NCBI GenBank assembly: GCA_013151735.1
Contig: JAADHR010000193.1
Location: 1-55,610 of the forward strand
Length of the DNA: 55,610 bases
Reading direction: 5' to 3'
Source: Calditrichota bacterium
Lineage (GTDB): Bacteria > Zhuqueibacterota > JdFR-76 > BMS3Abin05
Shown here piece after piece: positions 19,369 to 28,904 of the stretch. How positions within the stretch are numbered: the stretch's first letter is position 1; each line of letters begins with the position of its first letter. The notes under the pieces are model-generated. The model made no database searches, was not told the origin of the DNA, and worked only from the letters and a program-made list of their open reading frames with translations. The translations under genes and the position numbers were made by a program.

Positions 19369-20073
19369 TTATTGAACCATCGATCGAATCATTGACTGGA
19401 ATATTTTCTTTCCGTCTTCTGACCCCAACAACGCCTCGGAGGCCCGTTCGGGATGAGGCATTAACCCCATAACATTTCCCCGTTTATTTATGATTCCGGC
19501 AATATTGTTGAGGGACCCGTTGGGATTGGCCGCCAGACTCACATCGCCCTCCGGGGACGCATATCGCAACACCACCTGCTGATTCGTCTCCAGCGTCTTC
19601 AAACCGTCAGGATCAATATAATAATTCCCTTCATTGTGGGCAATGGGAATTTTCAACACCTCGCCTGTCTGACAAGTCGATGTAAAATATGTATTTGCAT
19701 TTTCTACACGGACATTGACAAATTTGCAAATAAAATGCAGCGATTGATTTTTGAGCATCGCTCCCGGGAGAAGTCCAATTTCCAGCAGGATCTGGAAGCC
19801 GTTGCAAATTCCCAGGAGTCTGCCCCCTTTTTCCGCGTAGTCAGCCAATTCTTCCATGATCGGGGAGAACCGCGCAATGGCACCGGTGCGCAGATAATCG
19901 CCATAAGAAAACCCCCCCGGAAGTATAACCGCATCGCAGCGATCTATATCGTGTTGTTTGTGCCACAGAAATGTGGCTTCCTGCCCCATAATGCGAGTGA
20001 GCACATCATAAACATCGTAATCGCAGTTGGATCCGGGAAAAACAACTATTCCAAATTTCATTTTGCGTGGCAT
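19369..20073 (-). CDS. purQ: Phosphoribosylformylglycinamidine synthase subunit PurQ
   Basis: PurQ is the glutaminase of the three-part FGAM synthase (PurLQS), feeding ammonia to PurL. The class I amidotransferase nucleophile Cys is in [15 protein letters not shown] near 99. The catalytic His/Glu pair is in [11 protein letters not shown] near 214, and the N-terminal [11 protein letters not shown] is typical. The 234 residues are normal. Translation may instead begin at the internal Met five codons later. It follows purS by 25 bp. PurL is not in the window. Confidence 0.96.
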   Translation of the reverse strand: MPRKMKFGIVVFPGSNCDYDVYDVLTRIMGQEATFLWHKQHDIDRCDAVILPGGFSYGDYLRTGAIARFSPIMEELADYAEKGGRLLGICNGFQILLEIGLLPGAMLKNQSLHFICKFVNVRVENANTYFTSTCQTGEVLKIPIAHNEGNYYIDPDGLKTLETNQQVVLRYASPEGDVSLAANPNGSLNNIAGIINKRGNVMGLMPHPERASEALLGSEDGKKIFQSMIRSMVQ

Positions 20074-20098
20074 GTGGAAATCTGTTCCTTATCCCCTG

Positions 20099-20350
20099 TC
20101 AAATTATTTCCAATTCAAAGTGATAATCCTCAATCACGGGATTGGCCAGAATTTTTTTGCATATTTCTTCCGTTTGAGAAGCGGCCTCGTCTTCGGAAAC
20201 CGAATCATCGAATGTGAGAACCGTATATTTCCCCACGCGCACATTTTGAATATGGCTAAATCCCATATTCTCAAGAATGTGCAAAACCGCTTTCCCCTGA
20301 GGGTCCAAAATATCCTTTTTCAAATACACGTAAACCTTGGCTCGGATCAT
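20099..20350 (-). CDS. purS: Phosphoribosylformylglycinamidine synthase subunit PurS
   Basis: An 83-residue small subunit that links PurQ and PurL in FGAM synthase. The family sequence KVYVYLKKDILDPQGKAVL at 4-22 and the alternating strand-helix pattern NVRVGKYTVLTFDD match PurS. It sits directly before purQ, as is usual in organisms with the small-PurL system. Confidence 0.94.
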   Translation of the reverse strand: MIRAKVYVYLKKDILDPQGKAVLHILENMGFSHIQNVRVGKYTVLTFDDSVSEDEAASQTEEICKKILANPVIEDYHFELEII

Positions 20351-20363
20351 TTTCCACCTTCAC

Positions 20364-21107
20364 CTAATAATCAGTCATATCCAGAATCTCTTCAGAATGC
20401 TTCAGCGACCGCACAATGGACCGTCCCACACCAAAAAGGATAAAGAAAATGGAGATAGGGAAAATAGCCTCGCTCGGGAAAAACATCGCCAGCACAGAAA
20501 ACAGAATAAAAAAGAACAGTTTGACATCATTCTTGCGGCCCTTTCTCAGGGTGAATTTTGGAAGCGTGTCGTACTCAACATTGCTCACCATGAGAACCCC
20601 CAAAAAAATAACCATCGGGGCCAGTAGTTTTGTAAAATGGAGTTCGCCCCAAAAATGATAGTTGAAAACAATAAAAGATGCATTCGCGACGGCCTGTGAC
20701 GGAATAGGCAAACCAACATACTCCTTTTTCTCAAAAGAATCCAGATTGGCATTAAAACGTGCCAGCCGAATGGCTCCGAAAAATAGGGGAATAAAACTGA
20801 CCAGAACCCCAATGTTATTGATCCGATTAAAATAGACCGAATACAATAGAATTGAAGGGGCAGCTCCAAATGAGACCACATCCGAAAGAGAATCCAGCTC
20901 AATTCCAAATTGGCTGTAACTCTTGGTCAGGCGCGCCACCGTCCCGTCCAGGGCATCCATAATGGCCGCCAGAACAATTAACCAGGAAGCTGTTACAAAA
21001 TTTCCTTCCATGGAATACACAATTGACAGAAACCCGAGATAAATATTTGCAATTGTGATCGTACCTGGAATAAATGCTCGGTTAATTTTCAGATTTAATT
21101 TTCCCAA
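20364..21107 (-). CDS. pssA: CDP-diacylglycerol--serine O-phosphatidyltransferase
   Basis: This 247-residue membrane enzyme makes phosphatidylserine from CDP-diacylglycerol and serine. The CDP-alcohol phosphatidyltransferase motif (D-G-x2-A-R-x8-G-x3-D-x3-D) is complete: DGTVAR near 54, FGIELD near 67 and SLSD, with the catalytic Asp last. About six to eight membrane helices follow. Its start overlaps the end of psd by 26 bases, which couples the two enzymes for phosphatidylethanolamine synthesis. It lies within the purine operon, 13 bp before purS. Confidence 0.94.
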   Translation of the reverse strand: MGKLNLKINRAFIPGTITIANIYLGFLSIVYSMEGNFVTASWLIVLAAIMDALDGTVARLTKSYSQFGIELDSLSDVVSFGAAPSILLYSVYFNRINNIGVLVSFIPLFFGAIRLARFNANLDSFEKKEYVGLPIPSQAVANASFIVFNYHFWGELHFTKLLAPMVIFLGVLMVSNVEYDTLPKFTLRKGRKNDVKLFFFILFSVLAMFFPSEAIFPISIFFILFGVGRSIVRSLKHSEEILDMTDY

Positions 21108-21738
21108 TGATTGTTTCGCCTCCTTTAACCTTCTGATTTAATGTGACATTTACATCCACGTTTTCAGGTAAGAATATATCGGCACGAGACCCAAATTTTA
21201 TCATGCCAAAGCGTTCTCCCTTTTGAACGTGAAACCCCTCGCGTATGTGACATACGACGCGCCGTGCAATAATACCCGCAATTTGTTTGAACAAAATTTT
21301 CGCTCGATCATTCTCGATTCCAATAACAGTCTGCTCATTGTCTGTCGATGCTTTTTCACGATAGGCTGGCAAGAATTTTCCCGGATAATACGTAAAATAG
21401 CCGACCGTGCCGCTCATGGGAATCCGGTTAACATGCACATTGAAAACAGACATAAAAATACTCACCTGGGTGGCCGGGCCTTTTAGATAAACAGTTTCAT
21501 TCACCTTTTTTATGATAATCACCTTTCCGTCCGCCGGCGACACAATGGCATCCGGATCTGCTGGAATCGCTCGTTCCGGATCGCGAAAAAAATACAGAGA
21601 GAAGAGAACAAAAATCCAGACAACAACCACGAATCCCTTCATCACCAGGGACCGGTTGAGAAATAATCCAGCGGTGAAAAGAATGGCGATAAATAAAATA
21701 GCCAGAAGCGTTCCAATTCCGTCCCGTGCAAATGACAT
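21082..21738 (-). CDS. psd: Phosphatidylserine decarboxylase, short (type II-like) form
   Basis: This 218-residue pyruvoyl enzyme converts phosphatidylserine to phosphatidylethanolamine. An N-terminal double helix (residues 12-50) is followed by the family segments IVSPADGKVI near 65, IFMSVFNVHVNRIPMSG near 93 and the self-cleavage site MIKFGSRADIF near 180, where Ser becomes the pyruvoyl group. It lies three bases after purC and overlaps pssA. The order purC-psd-pssA-purS is unusual in function but compact in layout. Confidence 0.94.
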   Translation of the reverse strand: MSFARDGIGTLLAILFIAILFTAGLFLNRSLVMKGFVVVVWIFVLFSLYFFRDPERAIPADPDAIVSPADGKVIIIKKVNETVYLKGPATQVSIFMSVFNVHVNRIPMSGTVGYFTYYPGKFLPAYREKASTDNEQTVIGIENDRAKILFKQIAGIIARRVVCHIREGFHVQKGERFGMIKFGSRADIFLPENVDVNVTLNQKVKGGETIIGKIKSEN

Positions 21739-21741
21739 CGG

Positions 21742-22455
21742 TTATATCCCCGAATGCAGAATACGATTGAGCATTTCCTGGTACGCTTCTTCGACCCTTC
21801 CCAGGTCCTGCCGAAAACGATCCTTATCCAGTTTTTCACCCGTTTCCAGATCCCAAAAACGACAGGTATCCGGCGAGATTTCATCGCCCAAAAGAATCCG
21901 ATCTTTGAAGCGACCGAACTCGAGTTTGAAATCAATAAGGCGAATCTTGCGCCGAATAAAAAATGATTTCAAAATGGCATTGATTTTGGTGGCGTAGCGG
22001 GAAATCGTTTCCATCTCATCAGGGGTGGCCAGCCCAAACGCAACGGCGTGGTGTTCATTGATCATCGGATCGTTTAACTCATCGTCTTTCAGGTAAAACT
22101 CAAGCACCGGATAATCCAGCTCTTTACCTTCTTCCAGGCCGTACCGCTTGACCAGGCTGCCCGTTGCAATGTTTCGCATCACGACTTCGACCGGAATAAT
22201 ATCCAGCTTTTTCACCAGCATTTCCCGGTCCGAAAGAACCTTTTCAAAATGAGTGGGAACATGGTAGCTTTCGAGAAATTCGAAAATAAAGGCCGATATT
22301 TTGTTGTTGACCACACCCTTGTCCTTAATGGTTCCTTTTTTCTTTCCATTAAACGCTGTGGCATCATCCTTAAATTCTTGAATCACCATATCGGGATTAT
22401 CCGTGGCGTAGAGTTTTTTCGCTTTTCCTTCGTACAATAATTCGCCCTTTTTCAA
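21742..22455 (-). CDS. purC: SAICAR synthase
   Basis: PurC joins CAIR and aspartate in purine synthesis. Family motifs are [18 protein letters not shown] near 8-25, [20 protein letters not shown] near 35, [17 protein letters not shown] near 95 and [11 protein letters not shown] with [14 protein letters not shown] near 178-203. The 237 residues are the normal length. Its start overlaps the purB stop by four bases (ATGA), so the two are coupled. Confidence 0.97.
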   Translation of the reverse strand: MKKGELLYEGKAKKLYATDNPDMVIQEFKDDATAFNGKKKGTIKDKGVVNNKISAFIFEFLESYHVPTHFEKVLSDREMLVKKLDIIPVEVVMRNIATGSLVKRYGLEEGKELDYPVLEFYLKDDELNDPMINEHHAVAFGLATPDEMETISRYATKINAILKSFFIRRKIRLIDFKLEFGRFKDRILLGDEISPDTCRFWDLETGEKLDKDRFRQDLGRVEEAYQEMLNRILHSGI

Positions 22456-23771
22456 TTTTGTCCTCCCTCATTGTCCTGAATCAGGCCGATTCTCTTAAAA
22501 ATGTACCCTACATTTCTCAGGTTGTTTTTCAAATCAAATATCGTCTCAATCTCAGCTGTCGAAAGATATCGCCGGATTTCAGGATCATTTAAGACAACTT
22601 CCCTGAATTCCCTGTTTTCCGCCCAGGCCTCTCGCGCACGCTGCTGAACCATCCGGTAGGCGTCTTCACGGGACAATCCCTTCTCGGCCAGTTCCAGCAA
22701 AAGCGGCTGCGAAAAAATGATGCCACGCGTTAAATTCAGATTTTTCAACATTTGATCCGGATAGACCTGCAGTTTTTCAATGACATAAACCATTTTATCC
22801 AGCATATAGTCTAAACCAATTGTACTGTCCGGCAAAATGATTCGTTCCACCGATGAGTGGCTGATATCTCTTTCGTGCCAGAGTGTAATATTTTCGAAAC
22901 CGGCAAGGGCGTTTCCGCGCAGGACTCGCGCCATCCCCGCAATTCGCTCACACGTGATCGGATTTCGCTTGTGAGGCATGGCAGATGAGCCTTTTTGACC
23001 CTTTGAAAAATACTCTTCCACCTCCAGAACCTCGGTCTTCTGCAGGGCCCGAATCTCCGTGGCAAATTTTTCGAGCGAAGAAGCAATGATGGCCAGGGTA
23101 GATAAAAATTGGGCATAGCGGTCTCTTTGGATAATCTGGTTTGAAACCGGGGCGGGTTCCAGCCCAAGTTTCTGGCAGACCAGCTCTTCCACCCGCGGAT
23201 CAAGGTGGGCATACGTCCCCACAGCTCCCGAAATTTTTCCCACCGAAACCGACCGAACCGCTTCTTTCAGGCGATGAATATTTCGATTGGTTTCTTCGTA
23301 CCAAAGCGCCAGTTTGAGCCCAAACGTGATCGGCTCGGCATGCACCCCGTGGGTTCGTCCGATACAGGGTGTATCTTTGAATTCAACGGCTCTTCGAGCC
23401 AAAACCGTCCGCAATTTTTGTAAATCGTCTAAAAGCAAGTTGCCCGCTTCTTTTAAAAGAAGCCCGTTGGCCGTATCCAGAACATCGGAAGAGGTCATCC
23501 CCAGGTGAATAAATCGGGAATCCGGCCCCACGTGCTCGGCCACGTTGGTCAAAAATGCGATCACATCGTGGTTAACCTCACGTTCAATCTCCTGAATCCG
23601 ATCCACCTCAAATGCTGCACGTGTACGAATGGTCTGTACGGCTTCTTTGGGAATCCGCCCTAACTCCGCCTGCGCCTCACAAACAGCAATTTCAACATCC
23701 AGCCATTTCCGGAATTTATTCTCTTCCGTCCAGATCCGCCCCATTTCGGGGCGTGTGTAACGTAAAATCAT
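22452..23771 (-). CDS. purB: Adenylosuccinate lyase
   Basis: PurB cleaves SAICAR and adenylosuccinate, removing fumarate. The 439 residues show the fumarase/aspartase superfamily signature [11 protein letters not shown] near 264, the [15 protein letters not shown] segment near 90 and [10 protein letters not shown] near 137, which holds the catalytic His. It is first in purB-purC-psd-pssA-purS-purQ, behind a TTGATA / TATTTT promoter. Confidence 0.97.
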   Translation of the reverse strand: MILRYTRPEMGRIWTEENKFRKWLDVEIAVCEAQAELGRIPKEAVQTIRTRAAFEVDRIQEIEREVNHDVIAFLTNVAEHVGPDSRFIHLGMTSSDVLDTANGLLLKEAGNLLLDDLQKLRTVLARRAVEFKDTPCIGRTHGVHAEPITFGLKLALWYEETNRNIHRLKEAVRSVSVGKISGAVGTYAHLDPRVEELVCQKLGLEPAPVSNQIIQRDRYAQFLSTLAIIASSLEKFATEIRALQKTEVLEVEEYFSKGQKGSSAMPHKRNPITCERIAGMARVLRGNALAGFENITLWHERDISHSSVERIILPDSTIGLDYMLDKMVYVIEKLQVYPDQMLKNLNLTRGIIFSQPLLLELAEKGLSREDAYRMVQQRAREAWAENREFREVVLNDPEIRRYLSTAEIETIFDLKNNLRNVGYIFKRIGLIQDNEGGQN

Positions 23772-23821
23772 AGAGTTAAGTTCTTCAAAAGATTTTTATG
23801 ATCCACCGTAAATTATCATTA

Positions 23822-23850
23822 AAAATAACCATTTTTTAGACCATTATCAA
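23822..23850 (-). promoter_or_regulatory. Promoter for the purB operon
   Basis: Minus-strand TTGATA (23845-23850) and TATTTT (23822-23827) are 17 bases apart, about 50 bases before the purB start. The region is AT-rich. The same -10 variant recurs at other promoters in this window. Confidence 0.55.
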
Positions 23851-23873
23851 CTTATTTTTGCATCCCGGGATTT

Positions 23874-25073
23874 TTATCCCTGGATGGGCGCCAGTTTCAA
23901 CCGGACACTTTTTTTCTGCCCCTTGCGAAAAAGGGTCAGCGTTAAAACATCACCCGGCTTGGCATCCATATTGGCCAGAATGGTCCAAATATCTTCTGTT
24001 CCCTGGATTTCCTTTCCATTAATTGCCAGAATAATATCGCCTACCCGTATTCCTGCTTTTGCAGCCGGACTGTTGGGCTTTACACTGGTCACGATAACAC
24101 CCTTTGTGGACGAGAGACCAAAATATTTTGCAATTAAGTAATTGATATTGTCCACTTCCAGGCCCGTCCAGAACTGCCGGTTGACTTTGCCGTATTTTTT
24201 GAGATCCTTAATCACACGCTTAACGCGGTTCACGGGGATCGAAAAGCCCAGACCAATAGACCCCTCGCTGTTTGCCCCGCCTGTAAAAATGAACGTATTC
24301 ACGCCAATTACATTTCCCAGGGCATCAACCATCGGGCCGCCGCTGTTGCCCGGATTGATGGAGGCGTCTGTTTGAATCATGTCCTGATACACCCGATCAC
24401 CTCCCTGTCGCCCAAAATTCAAGTGGGTCGCACTCACCACACCCACCGTTACCGAGGGATGCCGGCTCAGTTCAAAGAGCCCAAACGGGTTCCCCAGAGC
24501 AATGGCCCATTCCCCCACGATAATGTTGTCCGAATTTCCCAACTCGCAAATGGGGAGGTTTTTCCCGTCAATTTTAAGAAGCGCCAGATCGGTTGTGTAA
24601 TCCGAACCCACCAACTTGGCCGGATAATTTTTCCCGGCCACCATGGTTACAATGATTTTAACGGCGTTGTGAACCACATGCTCGTTGGTCACAATGTACC
24701 CATCCGGTGAAATGAGAAATCCCGACCCCAGGCTTTTAACCTCCTGGCGATAACGCATCCCCGGGAAAAAAAACTGAAAAAAGGGGTCGTTCCCAAACGG
24801 GGTGGCCACATACTCCTGAATTTGTGTTACATTTACCCCCACCACAGCGGACGCCACTTTTCGGACCGCTCGGGTAATGGCATTTTGCCGAACGTCTCCG
24901 ATGTGGGTATTTGCTTTTTGGACATCCTCCGACGAGGTTTGGCTTTCTTTGTAGATCTGCAGGCTATCCTTTGACGAAACCGATTGTTCTGTTTTTTCAC
25001 GGGCCGAACACCCCGTCGCAAAAAACATCAAAACAAACAGAACAATCCACGTTCGATAAAAAAGTTTTCGCAT
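23874..25073 (-). CDS. HtrA/DegP-type serine protease, lipoprotein, single PDZ domain
   Basis: This 399-residue periplasmic protease has a lipoprotein signal (FFATGC, Cys22), so it is likely membrane-tethered. The trypsin-like triad is complete: H132 in VTNEHVVHN, D162 in YTTDLALLKI and S244 in NPGNSGGPM. One PDZ domain covers about 300-396 (GVIVTSVKPNSPAAKAGIRV). It should degrade misfolded envelope proteins. The PDZ count and length are DegS/DegQ-like, but the lipid anchor differs from those proteins. It follows the repeat element at 25101-25255. Confidence 0.93.
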   Translation of the reverse strand: MRKLFYRTWIVLFVLMFFATGCSAREKTEQSVSSKDSLQIYKESQTSSEDVQKANTHIGDVRQNAITRAVRKVASAVVGVNVTQIQEYVATPFGNDPFFQFFFPGMRYRQEVKSLGSGFLISPDGYIVTNEHVVHNAVKIIVTMVAGKNYPAKLVGSDYTTDLALLKIDGKNLPICELGNSDNIIVGEWAIALGNPFGLFELSRHPSVTVGVVSATHLNFGRQGGDRVYQDMIQTDASINPGNSGGPMVDALGNVIGVNTFIFTGGANSEGSIGLGFSIPVNRVKRVIKDLKKYGKVNRQFWTGLEVDNINYLIAKYFGLSSTKGVIVTSVKPNSPAAKAGIRVGDIILAINGKEIQGTEDIWTILANMDAKPGDVLTLTLFRKGQKKSVRLKLAPIQG

Positions 25074-25100
25074 TTTTGATTCCTTTCAGTTTCTTACTAT

Positions 25101-25255
25101 TTTGACGGGATTTACAGGATTTTATATTTCAAATTATGAGCCTGTTTCAAAAAGCGCTTTCCCGCGAATTTCCCGAATCTTCTCGAAGACAACCCGCAGG
25201 AATCGGCTCATTTGACTGATACGGCCACGAAAATATCCTGCAAATCCTGTCAAAT
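25101..25255. mobile_element. MITE-like element with near-perfect terminal inverted repeats
   Basis: The left end TTTGACGGGATTTACAGGAT (25101-25120) is matched in inverted orientation by ATCCTGCAAATCCTGTCAAA (25234-25253), with two mismatches over 20 bp. The interior carries AAAGCGCTTTCCCGCGAATT, related to the phrase AAAAGCGTTTGCCCGCGAAT at 55455. No transposase is encoded. It lies cleanly between the htrA-like and transaldolase genes. Confidence 0.55.
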
Positions 25256-25290
25256 GAATTTCCAGCGAAGCACTTGTTTCCGCCGAGGAA

Positions 25291-25962
25291 TCAGGACGAC
25301 ACCCCCAGAGATGCCTTCGCTTTTTCCCAGTCATCCAAAAAACGTTTAATGCCAATATCGGTCAGGGGATGTTTTACCAATTGATTAATCACCTTAAAGG
25401 GGATGGTGGCGATGTGGGCGCCCATCTGGGCAGCTTCCACCACATGTAAGGGATTTCGAATGCTGGCGACAATAATTTCGGTCTTAAAATCATAATTGAG
25501 GAAAATCTCCACCAGCTGCCCCACCAATTCCATTCCAAAATGGCTGATATCATCCAGTCGTCCCACAAAAGGGCTGACAAAAGACGCCCCGGCTTTTGCC
25601 GCCAATAGCGCCTGACTGGGAGAAAAAATGAGGGTAACATTCGTGCGAATCCCCTCTTCCTCCAGGGTTTTTACCGCCTTAAGACCATCCATAATGACGG
25701 GAACTTTTACGACAATATTTTTATGAATTTTGGAGAGCTCGCGTCCCTCCCGCACAATGCCTTCATAATCCAGACTAACCGCCTCCGCGCTGATGGGGCC
25801 GTCCACGATTTCGCAGATTTCTTCCAGGATTTGCCGAAATGTTTTTCCCTTTCCGGCTTCCTTTGCCATAAGTGAAGGATTGGTCGTAACACCGTCCAAC
25901 ACGCCCAGACTGGCCGCTTCCCGAATTTCATCCACATTCGCTGTGTCAATAAAAAACTTCAT
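25291..25962 (-). CDS. tal: Transaldolase, small TalC/FSA type
   Basis: This 223-residue enzyme of the short transaldolase/fructose-6-phosphate aldolase group transfers dihydroxyacetone units in the non-oxidative pentose phosphate pathway. Motifs include [16 protein letters not shown] at the start, [16 protein letters not shown] at 24-39, the Schiff-base Lys in NIVVKVPV near 84, and [20 protein letters not shown] near 108. The RBS AGGAGG precedes the ATG. The fold alone cannot separate transaldolase from fructose-6-phosphate aldolase. Confidence 0.94.
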   Translation of the reverse strand: MKFFIDTANVDEIREAASLGVLDGVTTNPSLMAKEAGKGKTFRQILEEICEIVDGPISAEAVSLDYEGIVREGRELSKIHKNIVVKVPVIMDGLKAVKTLEEEGIRTNVTLIFSPSQALLAAKAGASFVSPFVGRLDDISHFGMELVGQLVEIFLNYDFKTEIIVASIRNPLHVVEAAQMGAHIATIPFKVINQLVKHPLTDIGIKRFLDDWEKAKASLGVSS

Positions 25963-26093
25963 AGGTCAAACCTCCTGTTTTAAGTCGAAATCCACTCTTT
26001 CTCACGCAACATAAATTTCTGAAGTCTCTTTCCGATTCGCGCATTCGCGGCATTCTTTTTCCGTCATTCTTTTGGACTACAGTAATTACGCTA

Positions 26094-26828
26094 TCAGCAA
26101 CTGTAATCAACGCGAACCAGCAGCAGCCCGCGCGCAGGCGCCGTGAGTCCGGCCGCTTTTCGATCTCTCGCACGAAACATCTTCTCAAAATCAGCAACAG
26201 AAAACCGCCCTCTGGCCACCTCCAGCATGGTTCCTACCAGAATGCGAACCATATTGTGTAAAAAACGATTGGCGGAAATATGATACACAAAATTCGGGCC
26301 GTCCTGTTCCCACCGCGATTCTTCCACCGCGCACAAAAAGTGCCTAACCTCTGCACCCGTCTTCGTAAACGATTCAAAATTCTCATTTGCTTTTACGATT
26401 TCCGCACATTGCCGGAGAATCTTCCCATCCGGAACAAAGGAAATCGCCCAGACAAATCTGCGAAACAGCGCCGTGGGCTCAGTGATCAGCCGATACTCGT
26501 ACGATCGGCGGCAGGCTGAAAATCGGGCGTGAAAATCCGGGGCCACTATTTCCGCCTGTTTGACTACAATATCACCCGGAAGATTGGCATTCAGCGCTTT
26601 TTGAAGTGTTTCGGGCGCAAACGCTTTTTCTGCCCGGATATTTACCACCTGTCCCAGTGCATGTACTCCGGCATCCGTTCTCCCGGCGGCGGCCAGGCAA
26701 TACCCTTCCGGAAACAGACGATCCAGAGCACGCTGCATTTCTCCCTGAACGGTTCGCTGCCGGGGTTGAATCTGAAACCCGGAGAAATCCGTCCCATCGT
26801 ACTCCAGAATTAATTTGTAATTCACCAT
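26094..26828 (-). CDS. truA: tRNA pseudouridine(38-40) synthase TruA
   Basis: TruA makes pseudouridine in the tRNA anticodon arm. The catalytic Asp is in AAGRTDAGVHALGQV near residue 50. The N-terminal YKLILEYDGTDFSGFQ and FLHNMVRILVGTMLEVARGR near 200 are typical. I chose the ATG at 26826-26828, four bases after the ecfT stop, because an upstream GTG would add six residues and overlap that gene. The length of 244 residues is standard. It is the second gene of an ecfT-truA pair. Confidence 0.95.
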   Translation of the reverse strand: MVNYKLILEYDGTDFSGFQIQPRQRTVQGEMQRALDRLFPEGYCLAAAGRTDAGVHALGQVVNIRAEKAFAPETLQKALNANLPGDIVVKQAEIVAPDFHARFSACRRSYEYRLITEPTALFRRFVWAISFVPDGKILRQCAEIVKANENFESFTKTGAEVRHFLCAVEESRWEQDGPNFVYHISANRFLHNMVRILVGTMLEVARGRFSVADFEKMFRARDRKAAGLTAPARGLLLVRVDYSC

Positions 26829-26832
26829 GGGC

Positions 26833-27630
26833 TCACACAAGTACACATCCGGCAGAGATAACCAGCGTTCCGGCGATCACAAAATAATCGGCCGCGACCC
26901 ATTTCAGTTCCTTAAAACTGGTGCGTTCTTCTCCGATGCGGTAACAACGGGCCTCCATGGCCAGTGCCAGATCATCCGCCTTTCGAAATGCCGACAAAAA
27001 AAGTGGAAGAATAATCGGAATCAGGCCCTTGATTCTCTGCACAAGATTCCCTTCAATTTGAGCGCCCCGGGCCAGTTGGGCCTTTCGAATTCGATCGGCT
27101 TCATTTAAGAGCAACGGGATAAACCGAATCGCAATGGTTGTCATCATTGAAAATTCGGCAACGGGCACCCCGACTTTTTTCAGAGGCGCCAGCAACCGGG
27201 ATAAGCCATCGGTAATTTCGATAGGGGCGGTTACCAGGGTAAAAATACCCGCGTACAAAATCAACAAAACAATCCGGGCTGTATAAATTATGGCCCGGCT
27301 TAAACCGGTATCTGTAATGGAAACGTGGATTACAGGAATTTGAAAAAGGATTTTTCCGTAACCGTAACCCAAATTTAAAAGAAATGTGAGAATAAAAAGC
27401 CACAAAAAAGGACGCAGATTCTTACTCACCAGCTGAAAGGGCAGGTGCGCCATAAAAACAACAACACCCAAAAGTGCAGTCAAAAATCCAAATGCCCAAA
27501 AATTATGGGTTGCAACCATCGCCGTCATGAGAATCAACAGCGAAATGAGTTTCGTCCGTGGATCAAGGCGATGGAGAACGGAATCCGCAGGGAAATATTG
27601 ACCTAATGTTATATCTTGCAGTGGAGACAT
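26833..27630 (-). CDS. ecfT: Energy-coupling factor transporter transmembrane protein EcfT
   Basis: This 265-residue inner-membrane protein couples ATPases to substrate-binding S components in ECF vitamin or metal transporters. N-terminal FPADSVLHRLDPRTKLISLL is typical. Several helices are followed by the two coupling motifs LARGAQIEG and AMEARCYR (Ala-Arg-X). No ecfA ATPase or S component is present in the window, so the substrate is unknown. It is transcribed from a short leader behind a TTGATT / TATATT promoter. Confidence 0.93.
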   Translation of the reverse strand: MSPLQDITLGQYFPADSVLHRLDPRTKLISLLILMTAMVATHNFWAFGFLTALLGVVVFMAHLPFQLVSKNLRPFLWLFILTFLLNLGYGYGKILFQIPVIHVSITDTGLSRAIIYTARIVLLILYAGIFTLVTAPIEITDGLSRLLAPLKKVGVPVAEFSMMTTIAIRFIPLLLNEADRIRKAQLARGAQIEGNLVQRIKGLIPIILPLFLSAFRKADDLALAMEARCYRIGEERTSFKELKWVAADYFVIAGTLVISAGCVLV

Positions 27631-27651
27631 CTTAGTGAATTTTTATTTTTC

Positions 27652-27679
27652 AATATACGAAAAAAATGAAGGAAATCAA
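27652..27679 (-). promoter_or_regulatory. Promoter for ecfT-truA
   Basis: Minus-strand TTGATT (27674-27679) and TATATT (27652-27657) with a 16-base spacer, ending about 22 bases before the ecfT ATG. The leader would be about 15 bases long with no visible Shine-Dalgarno. Confidence 0.5.
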
Positions 27680-27711
27680 ATAAAAATATTCCGTGAAAGG
27701 AGAAAAAACAC

Positions 27712-27740
27712 TTGACATTTTTCGGATTTTCTGTTATTTT
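27712..27740 (+). promoter_or_regulatory. Promoter reading towards the M29-like gene
   Basis: TTGACA (27712-27717) and TATTTT (27735-27740) with a 17-base spacer. It is divergent from the ecfT promoter and lies about 180 bases before the M29-like gene start. Confidence 0.6.
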
Positions 27741-27923
27741 AAAAGCGCTTCTTCCTCGCAACCAACTGCTTTATTAATAAATGAGTCACCTTTAGAAAGC
27801 TCTTAGCCGCGAAATTCACGCACCCACATGAACTGATTGCACTGGAATAAACGGGGTGCACTTTGTGCCATTTGCGGCGAATCACGTGAACTCACAAACC
27901 CTTTCAACCAATGCCGTATTTCC

Positions 27924-28904
27924 ATGAAAAAGAACACAAAAACAGGTCCTTCACAGCGAAAATTTTTACGAGCGGCTAACCTATTTTTCAAATCCAATCT
28001 TGCCCTAAAAAAAAACGAATCTTTCCTTATTGTGACGGATGAATATTCCTGGGATTTAAGCCGCAAACTCTGGCAGACAGCCATTGAGAGCTACCCCCAG
28101 ACCTACGTCATGGCCTTTTCGGCCGCTGAATTGCGAGCGAGTTCTCTGAGCAAGTTGCTTTCCTTTATTTTGGACGCTGACGTCTCTCTGTTTGTAGCAC
28201 GCGAATTTTCATTTTTATGGGAGGAATTTTCCCTTTCAAAAAATTTAAATACGCGCTGGGCAGGGCTTATCGGAATCCGGCCGGATCAATTTACACGAAT
28301 GGTTGATGTGGACAGTGAGTCGCTAAGGCACAACACCCAAAAACTGCATGATGTGCTCCGATTGGGCAAAAGGCTGACCATCGAAACCGATTCAGACCAC
28401 TCTCTTTCTTTTGAAATAGACCATTCCGCTTGTTTTGCAGACAGCGGTCTGGTTCAGAATTCCGGCGACATTGGCTGTATCCCCGGCGGAAGGGTTCTGA
28501 TAAAACCCCGCGAGCAAACCGCCTCCGGCGATTTGCTGATTAACGGATCCTTGTCGTCGGTTGGAATTCTGCAGGAGCCGGTTCGATTCTTAATTAGGAG
28601 CGGAAGACTCAAAAAGATTTATGCCAAAAGCGATATTTCAGATTTTCGGGCCTCCCTGCGCTCGCGAAACAAAAACCGGCGGATCCTGGTCCGTGTGGGA
28701 ATAGGCCTTAATCCTCACGGAAAAATCACCGGAAATTGCTTTGTGGACGAACGAACCCACGGGGTGATTCATCTGGCATTTGGTGATGAAATCGATTTTC
28801 GTTCACACATTCTCAACCCGACGCTTTCCGTTGCCACCCTTAAAAGGGCTTCTGTAAAGATCGATAATAAAGTTATCCTCAGGCGGGGAAAACTCGTCGT
28901 TTAA
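27924..28904 (+). CDS. M29 aminopeptidase-like protein with degenerate metal site
   Basis: From the ATG at 27924-27926 the protein is 326 residues. A TTG 87 bases upstream is possible, and neither has a clear RBS. The C-terminal half follows the layout of the M29/aminopeptidase T family: GRVLIKPREQTASGDLLING, RVGIGLNPHGKITGN, DERTHGVIHLAFGDE and FRSHILNPTLSVATL. In active members these regions read roughly GEVFTAP, ExGIGTNP, GTIHIAFG and SHxHWDL. Here the ligand Glu residues are Arg and the His-Trp-Asp is lost, with only the His of IHLAFG kept. The protein may be a non-peptidase member, as the same fold also includes the dioxygenase NicX. It is isolated between minus-strand genes. Confidence 0.7.
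   Translation: MKKNTKTGPSQRKFLRAANLFFKSNLALKKNESFLIVTDEYSWDLSRKLWQTAIESYPQTYVMAFSAAELRASSLSKLLSFILDADVSLFVAREFSFLWEEFSLSKNLNTRWAGLIGIRPDQFTRMVDVDSESLRHNTQKLHDVLRLGKRLTIETDSDHSLSFEIDHSACFADSGLVQNSGDIGCIPGGRVLIKPREQTASGDLLINGSLSSVGILQEPVRFLIRSGRLKKIYAKSDISDFRASLRSRNKNRRILVRVGIGLNPHGKITGNCFVDERTHGVIHLAFGDEIDFRSHILNPTLSVATLKRASVKIDNKVILRRGKLVV

Noticed and set aside
23874-23900. GGGAT/ATCCC hairpin at the end of the HtrA-like gene as a terminator
   Set aside because: The 5-bp stem overlaps the stop codon and is not followed by a T tract.
25946-26197. An 83-residue minus-strand frame between tal and truA
   Set aside because: Most of it overlaps truA in another frame and it has no recognisable motif.
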